Source of the DNA: Rhodoferax sp. PAMC 29310 | GTDB lineage: Bacteria; Pseudomonadota; Gammaproteobacteria; Burkholderiales; Burkholderiaceae_C | Direction: 5' to 3' | Assembly: GCF_017948265.1 (NCBI RefSeq) | Contig: NZ_CP072852.1 | Span: 1,550,001 to 1,614,000 of the forward strand | Length of the DNA stretch: 64,000 nucleotides | Part shown: piece after piece, positions 1-11,600 of the stretch | Position numbering within the stretch: position 1 is the stretch's first letter | Layout: every line of letters begins with the position of its first letter | The notes under the pieces: generated by a model | The model's database searches: none | Told to the model about the DNA's origin: nothing | What the model saw: only the letters and a program-made list of their open reading frames with translations | Program-made: the position numbers and the translations under genes

Positions 1-1
1 C

Positions 2-91
2 ACTGTGTCTGTCCTGAACACCGAGGGTGTACAGGAGGCGTCAGAGAACGCGAGCCGCATCATCAAAATACTGGCTACCGATTTGAAATAG
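2..91 (+). CDS. 3' end of an unidentified gene (partial)
   Basis: An open frame enters from the left edge and ends at TAG 89-91, giving about 29 residues that end in IIKILATDLK. The stretch looks like an amphipathic helix, as at the end of a sensor or chemotaxis protein, but it is too short to assign. A strong hairpin follows, consistent with the end of a transcription unit. Confidence 0.4.
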   Translation, partial: TVSVLNTEGVQEASENASRIIKILATDLK

Positions 92-161
92 TCGCCCGTC
101 GGCGGCTGCAAAGCCGCTTGCTTCAGCCAAGCCACTCAACGTGGCAGGCAGAAACCGACAT

Positions 162-189
162 AAAAAAACCACCTTCCGGTGGTTTTTTT
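162..189. terminator. Bidirectional rho-independent terminator
   Basis: An A7 run, the stem CCACC/GGTGG around a TTCC loop, and a T7 run make an almost perfect palindrome. The symmetry lets it end both the plus-strand gene that finishes at 91 and the minus-strand lipoprotein gene that finishes at 206. Confidence 0.85.
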
Positions 190-205
190 ATGGAGAGAAG
201 AAGTA

Positions 206-502
206 TTACTTCTTGACTTCAGCCGCGGCAGCGTCAGCGGCTTTCTTGACTCCCTCAGCAGCAGCATCAACAGCAGCGGCGCCAGAAGCAGCAGCAGCGT
301 CAACAGCAGCAGTACCAGCAGCAGCGGCTGCGTCAACAGCAACAGCGCCTTTTTGAGCAGCAGCATCAACAGCGGCAGCGGCTTCAGTTGCAGCAGGAGC
401 TACAGCGGCAGGCGCCTCTACCATTGGGGCTTCTTCTTTTTTACCGCAAGCAGACAATGCAGCAGCAGCGATGACAGCAGCCAGAACGAATGATTTATTC
501 AT
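206..502 (-). CDS. Small alanine-rich lipoprotein
   Basis: 98 aa. The N-terminus MNKSFVLAAVIAAAALSACG is a signal peptide with a lipobox (LSAC), so Cys19 should be lipidated and the protein anchored in the envelope. After a short charged stretch (KKEEAP) the chain is almost entirely Ala with regularly spaced Val, Asp, Lys and Glu. Degenerate AAVDAAA-type units repeat about four times, which suggests a long alanine helix resembling the Lpp/OprI type of outer-membrane lipoprotein. No catalytic motif is present. It is a single gene with its own AT-rich upstream region and a strong terminator. A TTGACA on the minus strand at 543-548 could be its -35 box. Function unknown; the lipoprotein call is firm. 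Confidence 0.75.
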   Translation of the reverse strand: MNKSFVLAAVIAAAALSACGKKEEAPMVEAPAAVAPAATEAAAAVDAAAQKGAVAVDAAAAAGTAAVDAAAASGAAAVDAAAEGVKKAADAAAAEVKK

Positions 503-674
503 TTTTAAATACCTAGTGAGTTAGCGAAAAATCTTAAAAACCTGTCAATGCGGATAAACCACAATGGCTAAGTAAAAATTTATTTTGTTATTTTTTACTC
601 AGCGTCGAATTGTAGTCAAAATCCGGAAAAATTCGGCATGGGTTCTCAAACGGTATCAAATCAACAACACCCGC
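503..674. promoter_or_regulatory. AT-rich upstream region of the lipoprotein gene
   Basis: This 172-bp gap is clearly more AT-rich than its surroundings. It holds a minus-strand TTGACA (543-548), but the only -10-like hexamer (518-523) sits 19 bp away, so the promoter is tentative. No open frame or strong hairpin was seen. Confidence 0.3.
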
Positions 675-1199
675 TTACAAGCCCAGAATCGAGGCGGAAA
701 ACCCTGTGGTGCTGGCGCGCAGGCGCTCTGACAGCGCCTCCCTCACACGGGCCTTCAGGGCGGGATCGGTGCCGCACAGCCCAGACTGGTGAACCGGGTC
801 GGTCCTGTGCATGAACCACGCGGGACTCCAAATCGCACTCGGTACATCACCACGAGCGGGCTCATCGCAAACACGCGCTTCTATTAAATGGCCCCAAGTT
901 CGGCGCCAAGCGACGAAACGCGGATGATGTCGGTGAACCTCGTCGTAACCGGTAGCCAGCAAGGTCAATCTTCGCCCCGCAACAGCCCACGCGTTTAATG
1001 ATTCAATCACGACCGTTTGATTCAACGGCCAGTCCGAAAAATCGGCATCACTCAGAATAATTTCAGACCATCCGTCTGTTGCTGCTCGATGCAGGGCGTT
1101 CTGAACTAGAGCCTCAAACTCGACGCGTCCGGCAAATCGCCCGCTGGGCAAAAGACGTCCATCGCCGCCAGGGACTATTGGATTGAGATCAGACGCCAT
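675..1199 (-). CDS. Conserved hypothetical protein downstream of L16 hydroxylase
   Basis: 174 aa, soluble, with no signal peptide or membrane segment. I do not recognise a named domain. The middle (ALHRAATDGWSEIILSDADF and the following LNAWAVAGRRLTLLATGYDE) looks like an alpha/beta fold. Its start overlaps the end of the cupin-4 gene by 11 bp, so the two are translationally coupled and probably act in the same process. No transposon or transfer signs. Confidence 0.6.
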   Translation of the reverse strand: MASDLNPIVPGGDGRLLPSGRFAGRVEFEALVQNALHRAATDGWSEIILSDADFSDWPLNQTVVIESLNAWAVAGRRLTLLATGYDEVHRHHPRFVAWRRTWGHLIEARVCDEPARGDVPSAIWSPAWFMHRTDPVHQSGLCGTDPALKARVREALSERLRASTTGFSASILGL

Positions 1200-2322
1200 G
1201 TAACCACCCTGCTTCGCACCATGTTTGCAGCAACGCGCGAGCTTCGGCGCTGGCCCGACCGACGTCTTTCAGGGACAGCGCTCGCTCATCCGCCAATTGA
1301 CGCATCAGGGTGGCATCTCGCCCCCCCGCCCGAAAGCTTTCACCGTTGATGAAGATATGACGCGCATCGAACATCATTTTCGTGCGGCGATCCAAGCGAA
1401 TGGATTCGCTGGTTCCATCAACAGATTCGTTGCCTGGGTCAAACCAAACGCTGGCTTTTGGCTCGGTCATGTATTCGCCCAGCGCCCGCCCCAACGCATC
1501 GGGGTCTTGCAGGGCACCGCGCAAGGCATCATGCGCGAACTCCAGCATTTGCGGCGGAATTTCACTGGAGCGACTCACGGCCGGCTGTTGCGGGTCACGG
1601 TACAACGACTCTCCGACGAGGTCCTCCGCATCCTCAGCGAGGCGCTGCAGCACTTCCCGGGCGAGCTCTCCCCGATTGGGACTTCGGAATCCGATCGAAT
1701 AGGTCATGCACTCCCCCTCGGCAATGCCGTCGTGGGCGTAGCGAGGCGGCAAATACAGCATATCGCCAGCCTCAAGCACAAACTCCTGCTCGGGAACAAA
1801 GTTGGCGAGGATTTTTAGAGGGACGTCGGGTTGCAATGACGTGTCCTTCTGTCGGCCGATTCGCCATCGCCGGCGCCCGTGGGCCTGGAGAAGAAACACG
1901 TCGTAACTGTCGGTATGAGGTCCAACGCCACCGCCATCACTGGCATAGCTGATCATCAAATCGTCCAGACGGGCGTCGGGCACAAACCGGAACTGATTCA
2001 TCAAGTCATGTACCGCGTTGTGGTGCAGATCAACGCCCTGAACCAGCAGGGTCCAGCCCGGGCGCTTGAGGGCGGGAAAGGCACGCCGCTCAAAAGGGCC
2101 GTGCTTGAATCGCCAGCCCGGCACTTGCTCAGGCTCTTGAATCACCATCCGCGACTGGACGTCTTCGTCCGCCGCCATTTCAAACAAGGCCGAGCGATCC
2201 AGAAGCGGTTTAAAGCCAGGAATAGCCTGCCGCACCAATAGGGGCTTTTTCTGCCAATGGCGCTTCATGAATAATTGAGGGCTTAACCCGCCCAACAATT
2301 GCAAGGGCAAATCTACATTCAT
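1189..2322 (-). CDS. roxA: Cupin-4 (JmjC-like) ribosomal protein L16 arginine hydroxylase
   Basis: 377 aa. The protein belongs to the ROX family of Fe(II)/2-oxoglutarate oxygenases (E. coli YcfD/RoxA), which hydroxylate an arginine of ribosomal protein L16. The metal-binding H-x-D is seen in GGVGPHTDSYDVFLLQ, with the distal His in LPPRYAHDG, both in a double-stranded beta-helix. A basic segment (GRRRWRIG) follows the first motif, and a C-terminal winged-helix-like part ends the chain, as in YcfD. Length fits the family. The gene lies head-to-head with the SlyD-type gene at 2383, leaving a short shared promoter region, and overlaps the next gene. The substrate is inferred from the family. Confidence 0.8.
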   Translation of the reverse strand: MNVDLPLQLLGGLSPQLFMKRHWQKKPLLVRQAIPGFKPLLDRSALFEMAADEDVQSRMVIQEPEQVPGWRFKHGPFERRAFPALKRPGWTLLVQGVDLHHNAVHDLMNQFRFVPDARLDDLMISYASDGGGVGPHTDSYDVFLLQAHGRRRWRIGRQKDTSLQPDVPLKILANFVPEQEFVLEAGDMLYLPPRYAHDGIAEGECMTYSIGFRSPNRGELAREVLQRLAEDAEDLVGESLYRDPQQPAVSRSSEIPPQMLEFAHDALRGALQDPDALGRALGEYMTEPKASVWFDPGNESVDGTSESIRLDRRTKMMFDARHIFINGESFRAGGRDATLMRQLADERALSLKDVGRASAEARALLQTWCEAGWLHGV

Positions 2323-2382
2323 ACGGTTCTCCAGTCACTGGGGGACATAAACACTCACTATTCGGATTGCGACAATTCTCCT

Positions 2383-2916
2383 ATGGAAATCAATCAACAA
2401 TGCGTGGTCGCCTTGACCTGGACCCTGAAAGACACTTTGGGCGAGGAACTGGACGTTCTTGACGACCCAGTCGAGTTTCTGATTGGTGGCGACGATCTAT
2501 TCGCCGTCATTGAAGAGGCCTTGCAAGGCCATAGCGTGGGTGACTCGCTTGAATTGCAAGTTGAACCCGAACAGGGGTTTGGCGACTTCAACGACCAGCT
2601 CATCTTCTTGGAGGCTCGCTCACTCTTCCCCGCTGAAATCGAAGAAGGCATGACCTTTGAAGGTGCCTCACTGCCCGCAGGCTGCTCCGAACACGCCCCC
2701 AAAGACGCCTTGTACACCGTCACCGAGCTTTACCCGGACCATGTGGTGCTCGACGCCAACCACCCATTGGCGGGCATTGCGTTGCGAATCAGCCTGAAGG
2801 TGGACGGTGTTCGCGAAGCCACCGAGGAAGAAGTCGGCCGCGGATCCGCAGGCACCGGCTTCTTCAAAATTCAACCCATGTACGCTGCCGCCCCGGGCAG
2901 CGACAGCTTGCACTAA
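2383..2916 (+). CDS. FKBP-type peptidyl-prolyl cis-trans isomerase, SlyD-like
   Basis: 177 aa from ATG 2383, chosen because MEINQQCVVALTWTLKD is the usual family start; the longer frame from 2299 overlaps the divergent gene. SlyD-type proteins pair an FKBP prolyl isomerase domain with an inserted IF chaperone domain. Here the FKBP halves are about residues 1-70 and 125-160 and the insert lies between, with the typical GDDLFAVIEEALQGHSVGD and QGFGDFNDQL segments. The His-rich metal tail of E. coli SlyD is absent; the chain ends in a short loose tail. It is convergent with dut, 1 bp away. Confidence 0.8.
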   Translation: MEINQQCVVALTWTLKDTLGEELDVLDDPVEFLIGGDDLFAVIEEALQGHSVGDSLELQVEPEQGFGDFNDQLIFLEARSLFPAEIEEGMTFEGASLPAGCSEHAPKDALYTVTELYPDHVVLDANHPLAGIALRISLKVDGVREATEEEVGRGSAGTGFFKIQPMYAAAPGSDSLH

Positions 2917-2917
2917 A

Positions 2918-3364
2918 TCAGGATTTGCCTGTTGACCCGTAGCCCCCCTCCCCGCGCTCACTCGCGGGGAACTCGGTGACCACGTTGAACTGAGCCTGCA
3001 CCACAGGCACGATGACCAGTTGGGCAATCCGCTCCATCGGCTCAATCGTGAAGGCGGTGTCACTGCGATTCCAGGCACTCACCATCAGTTGCCCCTGGTA
3101 GTCGCTGTCGATCAGCCCGACCAGGTTGCCCAAGACAATGCCATGCTTGTGACCCAAGCCCGAGCGAGGCAGAATAATGGCGGCAAAGTTGGGGTCTTGC
3201 AGGTAGATGGCAATGCCGGTCGGCACCAATTGCCAAGCGTTGGGCTGTAAAGTCAGCGGCTCATTCAGACAGGCGCGAAGGTCAAGCCCAGCGCTTCCGG
3301 GCGTCGCATAGGCAGGTAGCTGCTCCGCCATGCGGGCATCGATAATTTTGACGTCAATTTTCAT
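2918..3364 (-). CDS. dut: Deoxyuridine 5'-triphosphate nucleotidohydrolase (dUTPase)
   Basis: 148 aa, the usual length for the trimeric enzyme. It hydrolyses dUTP to dUMP and pyrophosphate, keeping uracil out of DNA and feeding thymidylate synthesis. All five motifs are visible: [30 protein letters not shown] (catalytic Asp), ERIAQLV and the C-terminal lid [11 protein letters not shown]. The start codon overlaps the coaBC stop by one base (TAATG), so dut is the second gene of a coaBC-dut operon, a pairing common in proteobacteria. Confidence 0.95.
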   Translation of the reverse strand: MKIDVKIIDARMAEQLPAYATPGSAGLDLRACLNEPLTLQPNAWQLVPTGIAIYLQDPNFAAIILPRSGLGHKHGIVLGNLVGLIDSDYQGQLMVSAWNRSDTAFTIEPMERIAQLVIVPVVQAQFNVVTEFPASERGEGGYGSTGKS

Positions 3365-4590
3365 TAGTTTTGGGCGCTAGCCCTTGTCCGAGTTGCGATA
3401 CTAGCTATCAATTTACGAGCAAGTGACAACTTACTCGCACGAGCCATCTCTTGCGTCCCATCAGCATCGACCAGCAACAGGGCGTTGTCGTCTTGACCAA
3501 AAGTGGCCGGCCCAATGTTACCGACCAGCAGCGGCACCCCTTTGCGTAGTCGCTTTGCCTGGGCATTGGCCAGCAAATCATGACTTTCGGCGGCAAAACC
3601 AACGCAAAAAAGCGCCCCACTCTGTCCTCGCGGCGACTGCGCAACCGCAGCCAATATGTCCGGATTTTCAACAAAACTCAAAACAGGCGTCGCACCCGAA
3701 CCGTCTTTCTTGATTTTTTGATCCGCGGCGTTGCCCGTGCGCCAATCAGCAACTGCGGCTGTGGCCACAAAAATGGTGGCCCGATCCACATGAGTCTGCA
3801 CCGCAGACAACATGTCCCGGGCTGACTTGATGTCGACTCGATTCACCCCGCGCGGCGTTGGTAAGCCCACCGGCCCCGCGACCAAGGTCACATCGGCCCC
3901 TGCTTCCCGAGCAGCACAGGCAATCGCGAAGCCCATTTTTCCGCTAGACAGGTTGGTAATGCCCCGAACCGGGTCAATCGCCTCATAGGTGGGGCCGGCT
4001 GTAACCAAGACATGATGTCCTTTCAACACTTTGGGCTGAAAGAATGAGATGACATCGAGCAACAGCTCCTGTGGCTCCAACATGCGACCATCCCCGGTTT
4101 CGCCGCAAGCCTGATCGCCCTGCCCCACACCAAAGACCGTCGCACCATCCAACTCAAGTTGTTTGAGGTTGCGCTGGGTCGCCGGGTGCGCCCACATTTC
4201 ACGGTTCATGGCTGGGGCAATCAACAACGGCACGGTTTCCAGGGGGCGCGCCAAACACAGCAGACTCAGCAACTCGTCGGCCCGCCCCTGCACCAATCGC
4301 GCCATAAAATCCGCGCTGCAAGGGGCGATCAAAATCGCATCCGCCTCACGACTCAGGTTGATATGGGGCATATTGTTGGGTTCTCGCGCATCCCATTGAG
4401 AGCCGTAGACCACACGCTGACTCAAAGCCTGCATCGTGATGGGCGTGATGAACTGTTCAGCCGCGGCGGTCATAACGACCTGAACGGTCGCGCCGGCCTT
4501 GGTCAAGGCCCGGCACAACTCTGCCGATTTGTAACAGGCAATGCCCCCCGTCAGCCCAAGAACAATGTGTTTTCCGTCAAGATCATTCAT
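3364..4590 (-). CDS. coaBC: Bifunctional phosphopantothenoylcysteine decarboxylase/phosphopantothenate-cysteine ligase
   Basis: 408 aa from ATG 4590 ([16 protein letters not shown]); the upstream extension of the frame overlaps the pyrG leader. CoaB joins cysteine to phosphopantothenate and CoaC, an FMN enzyme, decarboxylates the product, two steps of coenzyme A synthesis. CoaC motifs: [19 protein letters not shown] and the catalytic Cys in [10 protein letters not shown]. CoaB motifs: [18 protein letters not shown] and KIKKDG. The last 14 residues ([14 protein letters not shown]) and the sequence up to the stop are a copy of the 42-nt dispersed repeat, so the natural C-terminus appears to have been replaced or extended. 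Divergent from pyrG. Confidence 0.93.
   Translation of the reverse strand: MNDLDGKHIVLGLTGGIACYKSAELCRALTKAGATVQVVMTAAAEQFITPITMQALSQRVVYGSQWDAREPNNMPHINLSREADAILIAPCSADFMARLVQGRADELLSLLCLARPLETVPLLIAPAMNREMWAHPATQRNLKQLELDGATVFGVGQGDQACGETGDGRMLEPQELLLDVISFFQPKVLKGHHVLVTAGPTYEAIDPVRGITNLSSGKMGFAIACAAREAGADVTLVAGPVGLPTPRGVNRVDIKSARDMLSAVQTHVDRATIFVATAAVADWRTGNAADQKIKKDGSGATPVLSFVENPDILAAVAQSPRGQSGALFCVGFAAESHDLLANAQAKRLRKGVPLLVGNIGPATFGQDDNALLLVDADGTQEMARASKLSLARKLIASIATRTRASAQN
3367..3408 (-). repeat. 42-nt dispersed repeat, copy inside the coaBC 3' end
   Basis: Read on the minus strand it begins ATAGCT and, after exactly 30 nt, ends CAAAAC, directly followed by the coaBC stop TAA. It encodes Ile-Ala-x10-Gln-Asn as the last residues of CoaBC. 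The AAGGGCTAG segment matches the mutL and intergenic copies. Confidence 0.7.
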
Positions 4591-4604
4591 GGGCCGCAAT
4601 GTAG

Positions 4605-6412
<1,808 letters not shown>

Positions 6413-6413
<1 letters not shown>

Positions 6414-7270
6414 TGAAATTATGTGGTTTTGACATTGGCTTGGAAAAGCGTTTCTTTTTAATCGCCGGCCCTTGCGTGATTGAGTCAGAGCAACTGCAGA
6501 TGGATACTGCAGGCACCCTGAAAGAGATCACCCAAAGCCTCGGCATCCCCTTTATTTTCAAAAGCAGCTTTGACAAGGCCAATCGCTCCAGCGGCGGCAC
6601 CTTTCGCGGTCCCGGCATTGAAAAAGGTCTCGAAATTTTGGCAAAGGTTAAGCGGGAGCTTCAATTGCCCGTTCTGACCGACATTCACTCAGAAGACCAG
6701 ATTGCGCAAGTGGCGTCCGTGGTCGACGTGTTGCAAACCCCAGCGTTTCTATGTCGCCAAACTGACTTCATCCGCGCTGTGGCCCAGTCAGGAAAACCCG
6801 TCAATATCAAAAAAGGCCAGTTTTTGGCACCCGGTGACATGAAAAACGTCATCGACAAAGCCCGTGCCGCAGCCCGCGAGATGGGTCTCAACGAAGACAA
6901 CTTCATGGCCTGCGAACGCGGCGCCAGCTTTGGCTACAACAACCTGGTGAGCGACATGCGCTCACTGGCCATCATGCGAGACACGGCGGCTCCCGTCGTC
7001 TTTGACGCCACCCATTCGGTTCAGCTTCCTGGTGGCAATGGCACCAGCAGCGGCGGACAGCGCGAAATGGTTCCGGTGCTGGCCCGCGCTGCCGTTGCAG
7101 TAGGCATCGCCGGGTTGTTCATGGAAACTCACCCGGACCCTAGCAAGGCGATGAGTGATGGCCCCAACGCCGTGCCGCTGAAGCACATGAAAGCGCTTCT
7201 CGAAACCTTGGTCGCTCTGGATGCTGTGACAAAGAAAAATGGCTTCCTGGAAAACAGTTTCAACGCCTAA
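6413..7270 (+). CDS. kdsA: 3-deoxy-8-phosphooctulonate synthase (KDO-8-P synthase)
   Basis: 285 aa, full length. It condenses arabinose-5-phosphate with phosphoenolpyruvate to give KDO-8-phosphate for the lipopolysaccharide core. Typical segments are AGPCVIES near the N-terminus, [11 protein letters not shown] for PEP binding, and [11 protein letters not shown] near the C-terminus. Translation is coupled to pyrG by a one-base stop/start overlap. CTP from PyrG is used in the later activation of KDO, which explains the conserved pyrG-kdsA pairing. Confidence 0.96.
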
Positions 7271-7283
7271 AGCTTAAATTCCC

Positions 7284-8893
<1,610 letters not shown>

Positions 8894-8923
8894 CACGTGC
8901 CAGCCCCTGGGTTTGAGATCAAA

Positions 8924-8950
8924 ACCCTGCCCCTCCTCGCTTGGCGGGGT
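8924..8950 (+). terminator. Possible hairpin terminator after eno
   Basis: ACCCTGCC pairs with GGCGGGGT (one G-T wobble) around an 11-nt loop. There is no clean T run after it, so it may slow or process the transcript rather than stop it before ftsB. Confidence 0.4.
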
Positions 8951-8985
8951 AGTGTTGTAAATCGTCTTTCTTCAGGGGTCTGATC

Positions 8986-9261
8986 TTGGGAAATCGTGTT
9001 GTCCCAGCCCTCTTGATCACCTTGCTTGTGATACTTCACGCACAGCTATGGTTTGGCCGTGGCAGTGTGCCCAATGTTGCCTTGCTGGTCGAGCAACTCA
9101 AGACTCAAAAACAACAGAACGAGCAAGCCCGACTCGCCAACGAACAGTTGAGCGCCGAAGTTAGGGACCTTAAAGAAGGTCTCGATATGGTGGAGGAGAA
9201 GGCCCGACTGGAGCTCGACATGGTGAAACCCAACGAAATTTACGTTCAGATTGCCAAGTGA
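8986..9261 (+). CDS. ftsB: Cell division protein FtsB
   Basis: 91 aa, starting at TTG 8986; no ATG exists upstream of the membrane segment. FtsB is a bitopic inner-membrane protein that forms the FtsQLB complex regulating septal peptidoglycan synthesis. Residues about 5-24 form the single transmembrane helix, ending in QLWFGRGSV. A coiled coil (about residues 30-70, EQLKTQKQQNEQARLANEQL) and the conserved ARLELDMVKPNEIYVQ follow. Position right after eno is typical. Its stop overlaps the start of the next gene. Confidence 0.92.
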   Translation: MGNRVVPALLITLLVILHAQLWFGRGSVPNVALLVEQLKTQKQQNEQARLANEQLSAEVRDLKEGLDMVEEKARLELDMVKPNEIYVQIAK

Positions 9262-9923
9262 CTCCTAGGCAATTGGGCACTCCTTGGAAAATCGCGATAT
9301 TGGGGGCTGAGTGCACCGGCAAATCCGTGATGTCACAAGCGCTGGCCAAGCGTCTTTCGGATGTTGGCACCCTCGCTATTTGGGTGCCCGAAGTTTTGCG
9401 GGAATGGTGTAATCAGGAAGGCCGCCCACCATTGGCACATGAACAAGTGGACGTGGCATTGGAACAGATGCATCGGATTGAGTCGGCCTCCAGCTGTGAC
9501 TATCTCATTGCGGACACTCATCCGCTAATGACCGCCATCTACAGCGAGCTGTATTTCTCGGACTCTTCGCTTTATCCCATGGCGCTCGAGCACCTTCGTC
9601 AATTTGATTTGACGCTTGTCATGGGGATGGACCTCGACTGGAAAGCCGACGGCATTCAACGCGATGGACCGGTCATGCGCCAGCAGGCTAATACTCGACT
9701 GCGTCAGGTACTGGATAGCGAGTCCATACCTTATACGGTGATTTACGGTACGGGCGGCACGCGCGCTGACAGTGCCCTGCAAGCCATTGCCCACACGACA
9801 AAGTCGGATGATCCGAGATCTGCCGAGAAGACCAAACCTTGGGTCTGGAACTGTGAAAAATGCAGCGATGCCCAATGCGAACACCGCATGTTCACAGGAC
9901 AACTTCACATTGGCAAGCCCTAG
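9258..9923 (+). CDS. NadR-like P-loop ATPase/kinase with C-terminal Cys cluster
   Basis: 221 aa, GTG start overlapping the ftsB stop (GTGA). The fold matches the ribosylnicotinamide-kinase-like AAA domain of NadR: Walker A in ILGAECTGKSVMSQAL, the WVPEVLREW segment, and a Walker B-like DYLIADTHPL. The substrate is not shown; NadR kinases phosphorylate nicotinamide riboside, but no NMN adenylyltransferase domain is present here. The C-terminus is odd: WNCEKCSDAQCEHRMF is a CxxCx4CxH cluster that could bind zinc or a metal cofactor. Translational coupling to ftsB is suggestive, but a division role is only inference. Confidence 0.7.
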   Translation: MTPRQLGTPWKIAILGAECTGKSVMSQALAKRLSDVGTLAIWVPEVLREWCNQEGRPPLAHEQVDVALEQMHRIESASSCDYLIADTHPLMTAIYSELYFSDSSLYPMALEHLRQFDLTLVMGMDLDWKADGIQRDGPVMRQQANTRLRQVLDSESIPYTVIYGTGGTRADSALQAIAHTTKSDDPRSAEKTKPWVWNCEKCSDAQCEHRMFTGQLHIGKP

Positions 9924-9949
9924 CCTGCTAGTGCGGCGCTTGAAATAGA

Positions 9950-9970
9950 ACGACCGCGCAAGGCGGTCGT
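9950..9970. terminator. Hairpin between convergent genes
   Basis: The 8-bp perfect stem ACGACCGC/GCGGTCGT with a 5-nt loop lies between the ends of the NadR-like gene (plus) and hslO (minus). There is no long T run, so termination is inferred from position. Confidence 0.55.
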
Positions 9971-9978
9971 GATTGAAA

Positions 9979-10968
9979 TTACTGCACTTCGTCCGTGGAT
10001 GGCGGCAGCACCGTCAGGGCCCGAAAAATCTGCTCAATATCGATCGGGTCGAACTGGTAGTGCTTGCCACAAAACTCACACCCCACTTCAACGTTACCCC
10101 GCTCCAGCAGGATGCTCTTGGCTTCGTCTTCTCCTAGACCTTCCAGCATGCGAGCAACCCGCTCCCGACTGCAGGAGCAAGAGAAACGCGGCGCTGCGTC
10201 GCCTTCAACAGGCTCAAAGCGAATTATTTTCTCCTCCCAGAACAGCCGCCGGAGAATGGTGTCAACGTCCAGAGTCAAAAGTTCTTCGCGCTTGAGGCTG
10301 GAGGCCAGGATGGAGATGCGGTTGAAGTGTTCATTCACACCGATCTCGTCCTCATTGGCCTCACTCACCATGCTGCCTGCCAGGTTGCCGACGCCTTCAA
10401 GTGGTAGGCGTTGAATCAACAATCCGGCCGCCACTTTGTCGTCGGCCGCCAACACCATCGTGGTGTCCAATTGCTCACTCTGCAGCATGTAGTGCTCCAA
10501 CACGTTGCTCAACTTCTCTATCTTTTCGCCTTTGTCGCCAAACAAAGGCACGACACCTTGATAAGGTTGTTGGCCGGGGAAACGCGTTTTGGGGTCCAAC
10601 GTAATCGCGCATTTCCCTTCATTGCTCACATTCACCATGGCGCTAAGTCGAGCGTCAGCGGGAACCTCACCGATGACGGTTGCAGTCGCCCGCAAGCCAA
10701 AATCTGGTTGCACCTCGGCCACTGCCAGTTTGACGGGCCCGTCGCCGAATATCTGGAGAATCAAAGACCCATTGAACTTGATATTGGATTGCATCAAAGT
10801 GGCCGCAGCCACCATTTCACCCAGCATGTCCCGCACAGGCTCTGGGTAAGCATTTGACTCACCCGCTGACGCCCGGCGTTGAAGAATTTCAGTCCACGCG
10901 TCGGTCAGGCGCACCACCACACCCCGCACCGGCAAACCATCAAATAAAAATTTGTGAATCTCTGACAC
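9979..10968 (-). CDS. hslO: Redox-regulated chaperone Hsp33
   Basis: 329 aa. Hsp33 is a cytoplasmic holdase switched on by oxidative unfolding. The C-terminal zinc switch is complete: C-x-C in RFSCSCSRERV and C-x-x-C in GCEFCGKHYQF, the four Cys that bind zinc when reduced and form disulfides under stress. The N-terminal chaperone domain has the usual MLGEMVAAATLM and LILQIFGDGPVKLAVAEV segments. Length is slightly above the E. coli protein. It stands alone, convergent with the ftsB operon and 57 bp after the gamma-carbonic anhydrase gene. Confidence 0.95.
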   Translation of the reverse strand: MSEIHKFLFDGLPVRGVVVRLTDAWTEILQRRASAGESNAYPEPVRDMLGEMVAAATLMQSNIKFNGSLILQIFGDGPVKLAVAEVQPDFGLRATATVIGEVPADARLSAMVNVSNEGKCAITLDPKTRFPGQQPYQGVVPLFGDKGEKIEKLSNVLEHYMLQSEQLDTTMVLAADDKVAAGLLIQRLPLEGVGNLAGSMVSEANEDEIGVNEHFNRISILASSLKREELLTLDVDTILRRLFWEEKIIRFEPVEGDAAPRFSCSCSRERVARMLEGLGEDEAKSILLERGNVEVGCEFCGKHYQFDPIDIEQIFRALTVLPPSTDEVQ

Positions 10969-11025
10969 TCAACTATTCCAATCGTTTTAATATATTTTCA
11001 AACCCATCCGGTCCAGCAACCAGAT

Positions 11026-11550
11026 TCAGGAAATTTTCCTCAGACCCATGCGAAAGCGCTTGGCATTTTCGACGTAGTGCAACGCGCTTTGTCGCAAGCC
11101 TTCGATCTGCTCAGGGCTAAGTTGACGTATCACTCTTGCAGGGCTACCCAAAATCATGGACCCGTCAGCAAACTCCTTGCCTTCGGTGACCAATGCGCCC
11201 GCCCCCACCAAGCAGTTTTTCCCAATTTTTGCGCCATTGAGGACCACCGCACCAATACCAATCAGGGAATTATCGCCAACGGTACAGCCATGAAGCATCA
11301 CCTTGTGGCCCACAGTCACCCCCTGACCCACCACCAAGGGCATGCCCACGTCCGCATGTAAAACGCTCATGTCCTGAATATTGGAGCCTTTGCCAACGGT
11401 GATGGTCTCGGTATCACCCCGAATCACAACGCCAAACCAAACATTGGCATCGTCTGCCAACTCAACATTCCCCATCACCTGAGCGCTGTCGGCCACCCAC
11501 GCCGAAGTCGACACCTGGGGGCTGGCCCCTCCTAGCTCATATATTGCCAT
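11026..11550 (-). CDS. Gamma-class carbonic anhydrase-like protein (YrdA family)
   Basis: 174 aa left-handed beta-helix (hexapeptide repeat) protein. The three zinc-binding His are in place: [16 protein letters not shown]. Repeats such as [33 protein letters not shown] and [11 protein letters not shown] make up the helix core, followed by a C-terminal amphipathic helix. Many YrdA proteins show weak or no carbonic anhydrase activity, so activity is uncertain. Monocistronic or leading into hslO. Confidence 0.88.
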   Translation of the reverse strand: MAIYELGGASPQVSTSAWVADSAQVMGNVELADDANVWFGVVIRGDTETITVGKGSNIQDMSVLHADVGMPLVVGQGVTVGHKVMLHGCTVGDNSLIGIGAVVLNGAKIGKNCLVGAGALVTEGKEFADGSMILGSPARVIRQLSPEQIEGLRQSALHYVENAKRFRMGLRKIS

Positions 11551-11600
11551 GCTCGTTCCTTATTCAACTTGCCTAGAATTGTAGGGATTGAGCCCGCACC

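Noticed and set aside
179..493. Ser/Gly-rich plus-strand frame over the lipoprotein gene
   Set aside because: It is the antisense of GCA/GCT alanine codons (Ser/Ala repeats); only the minus strand has a signal peptide and lipobox.
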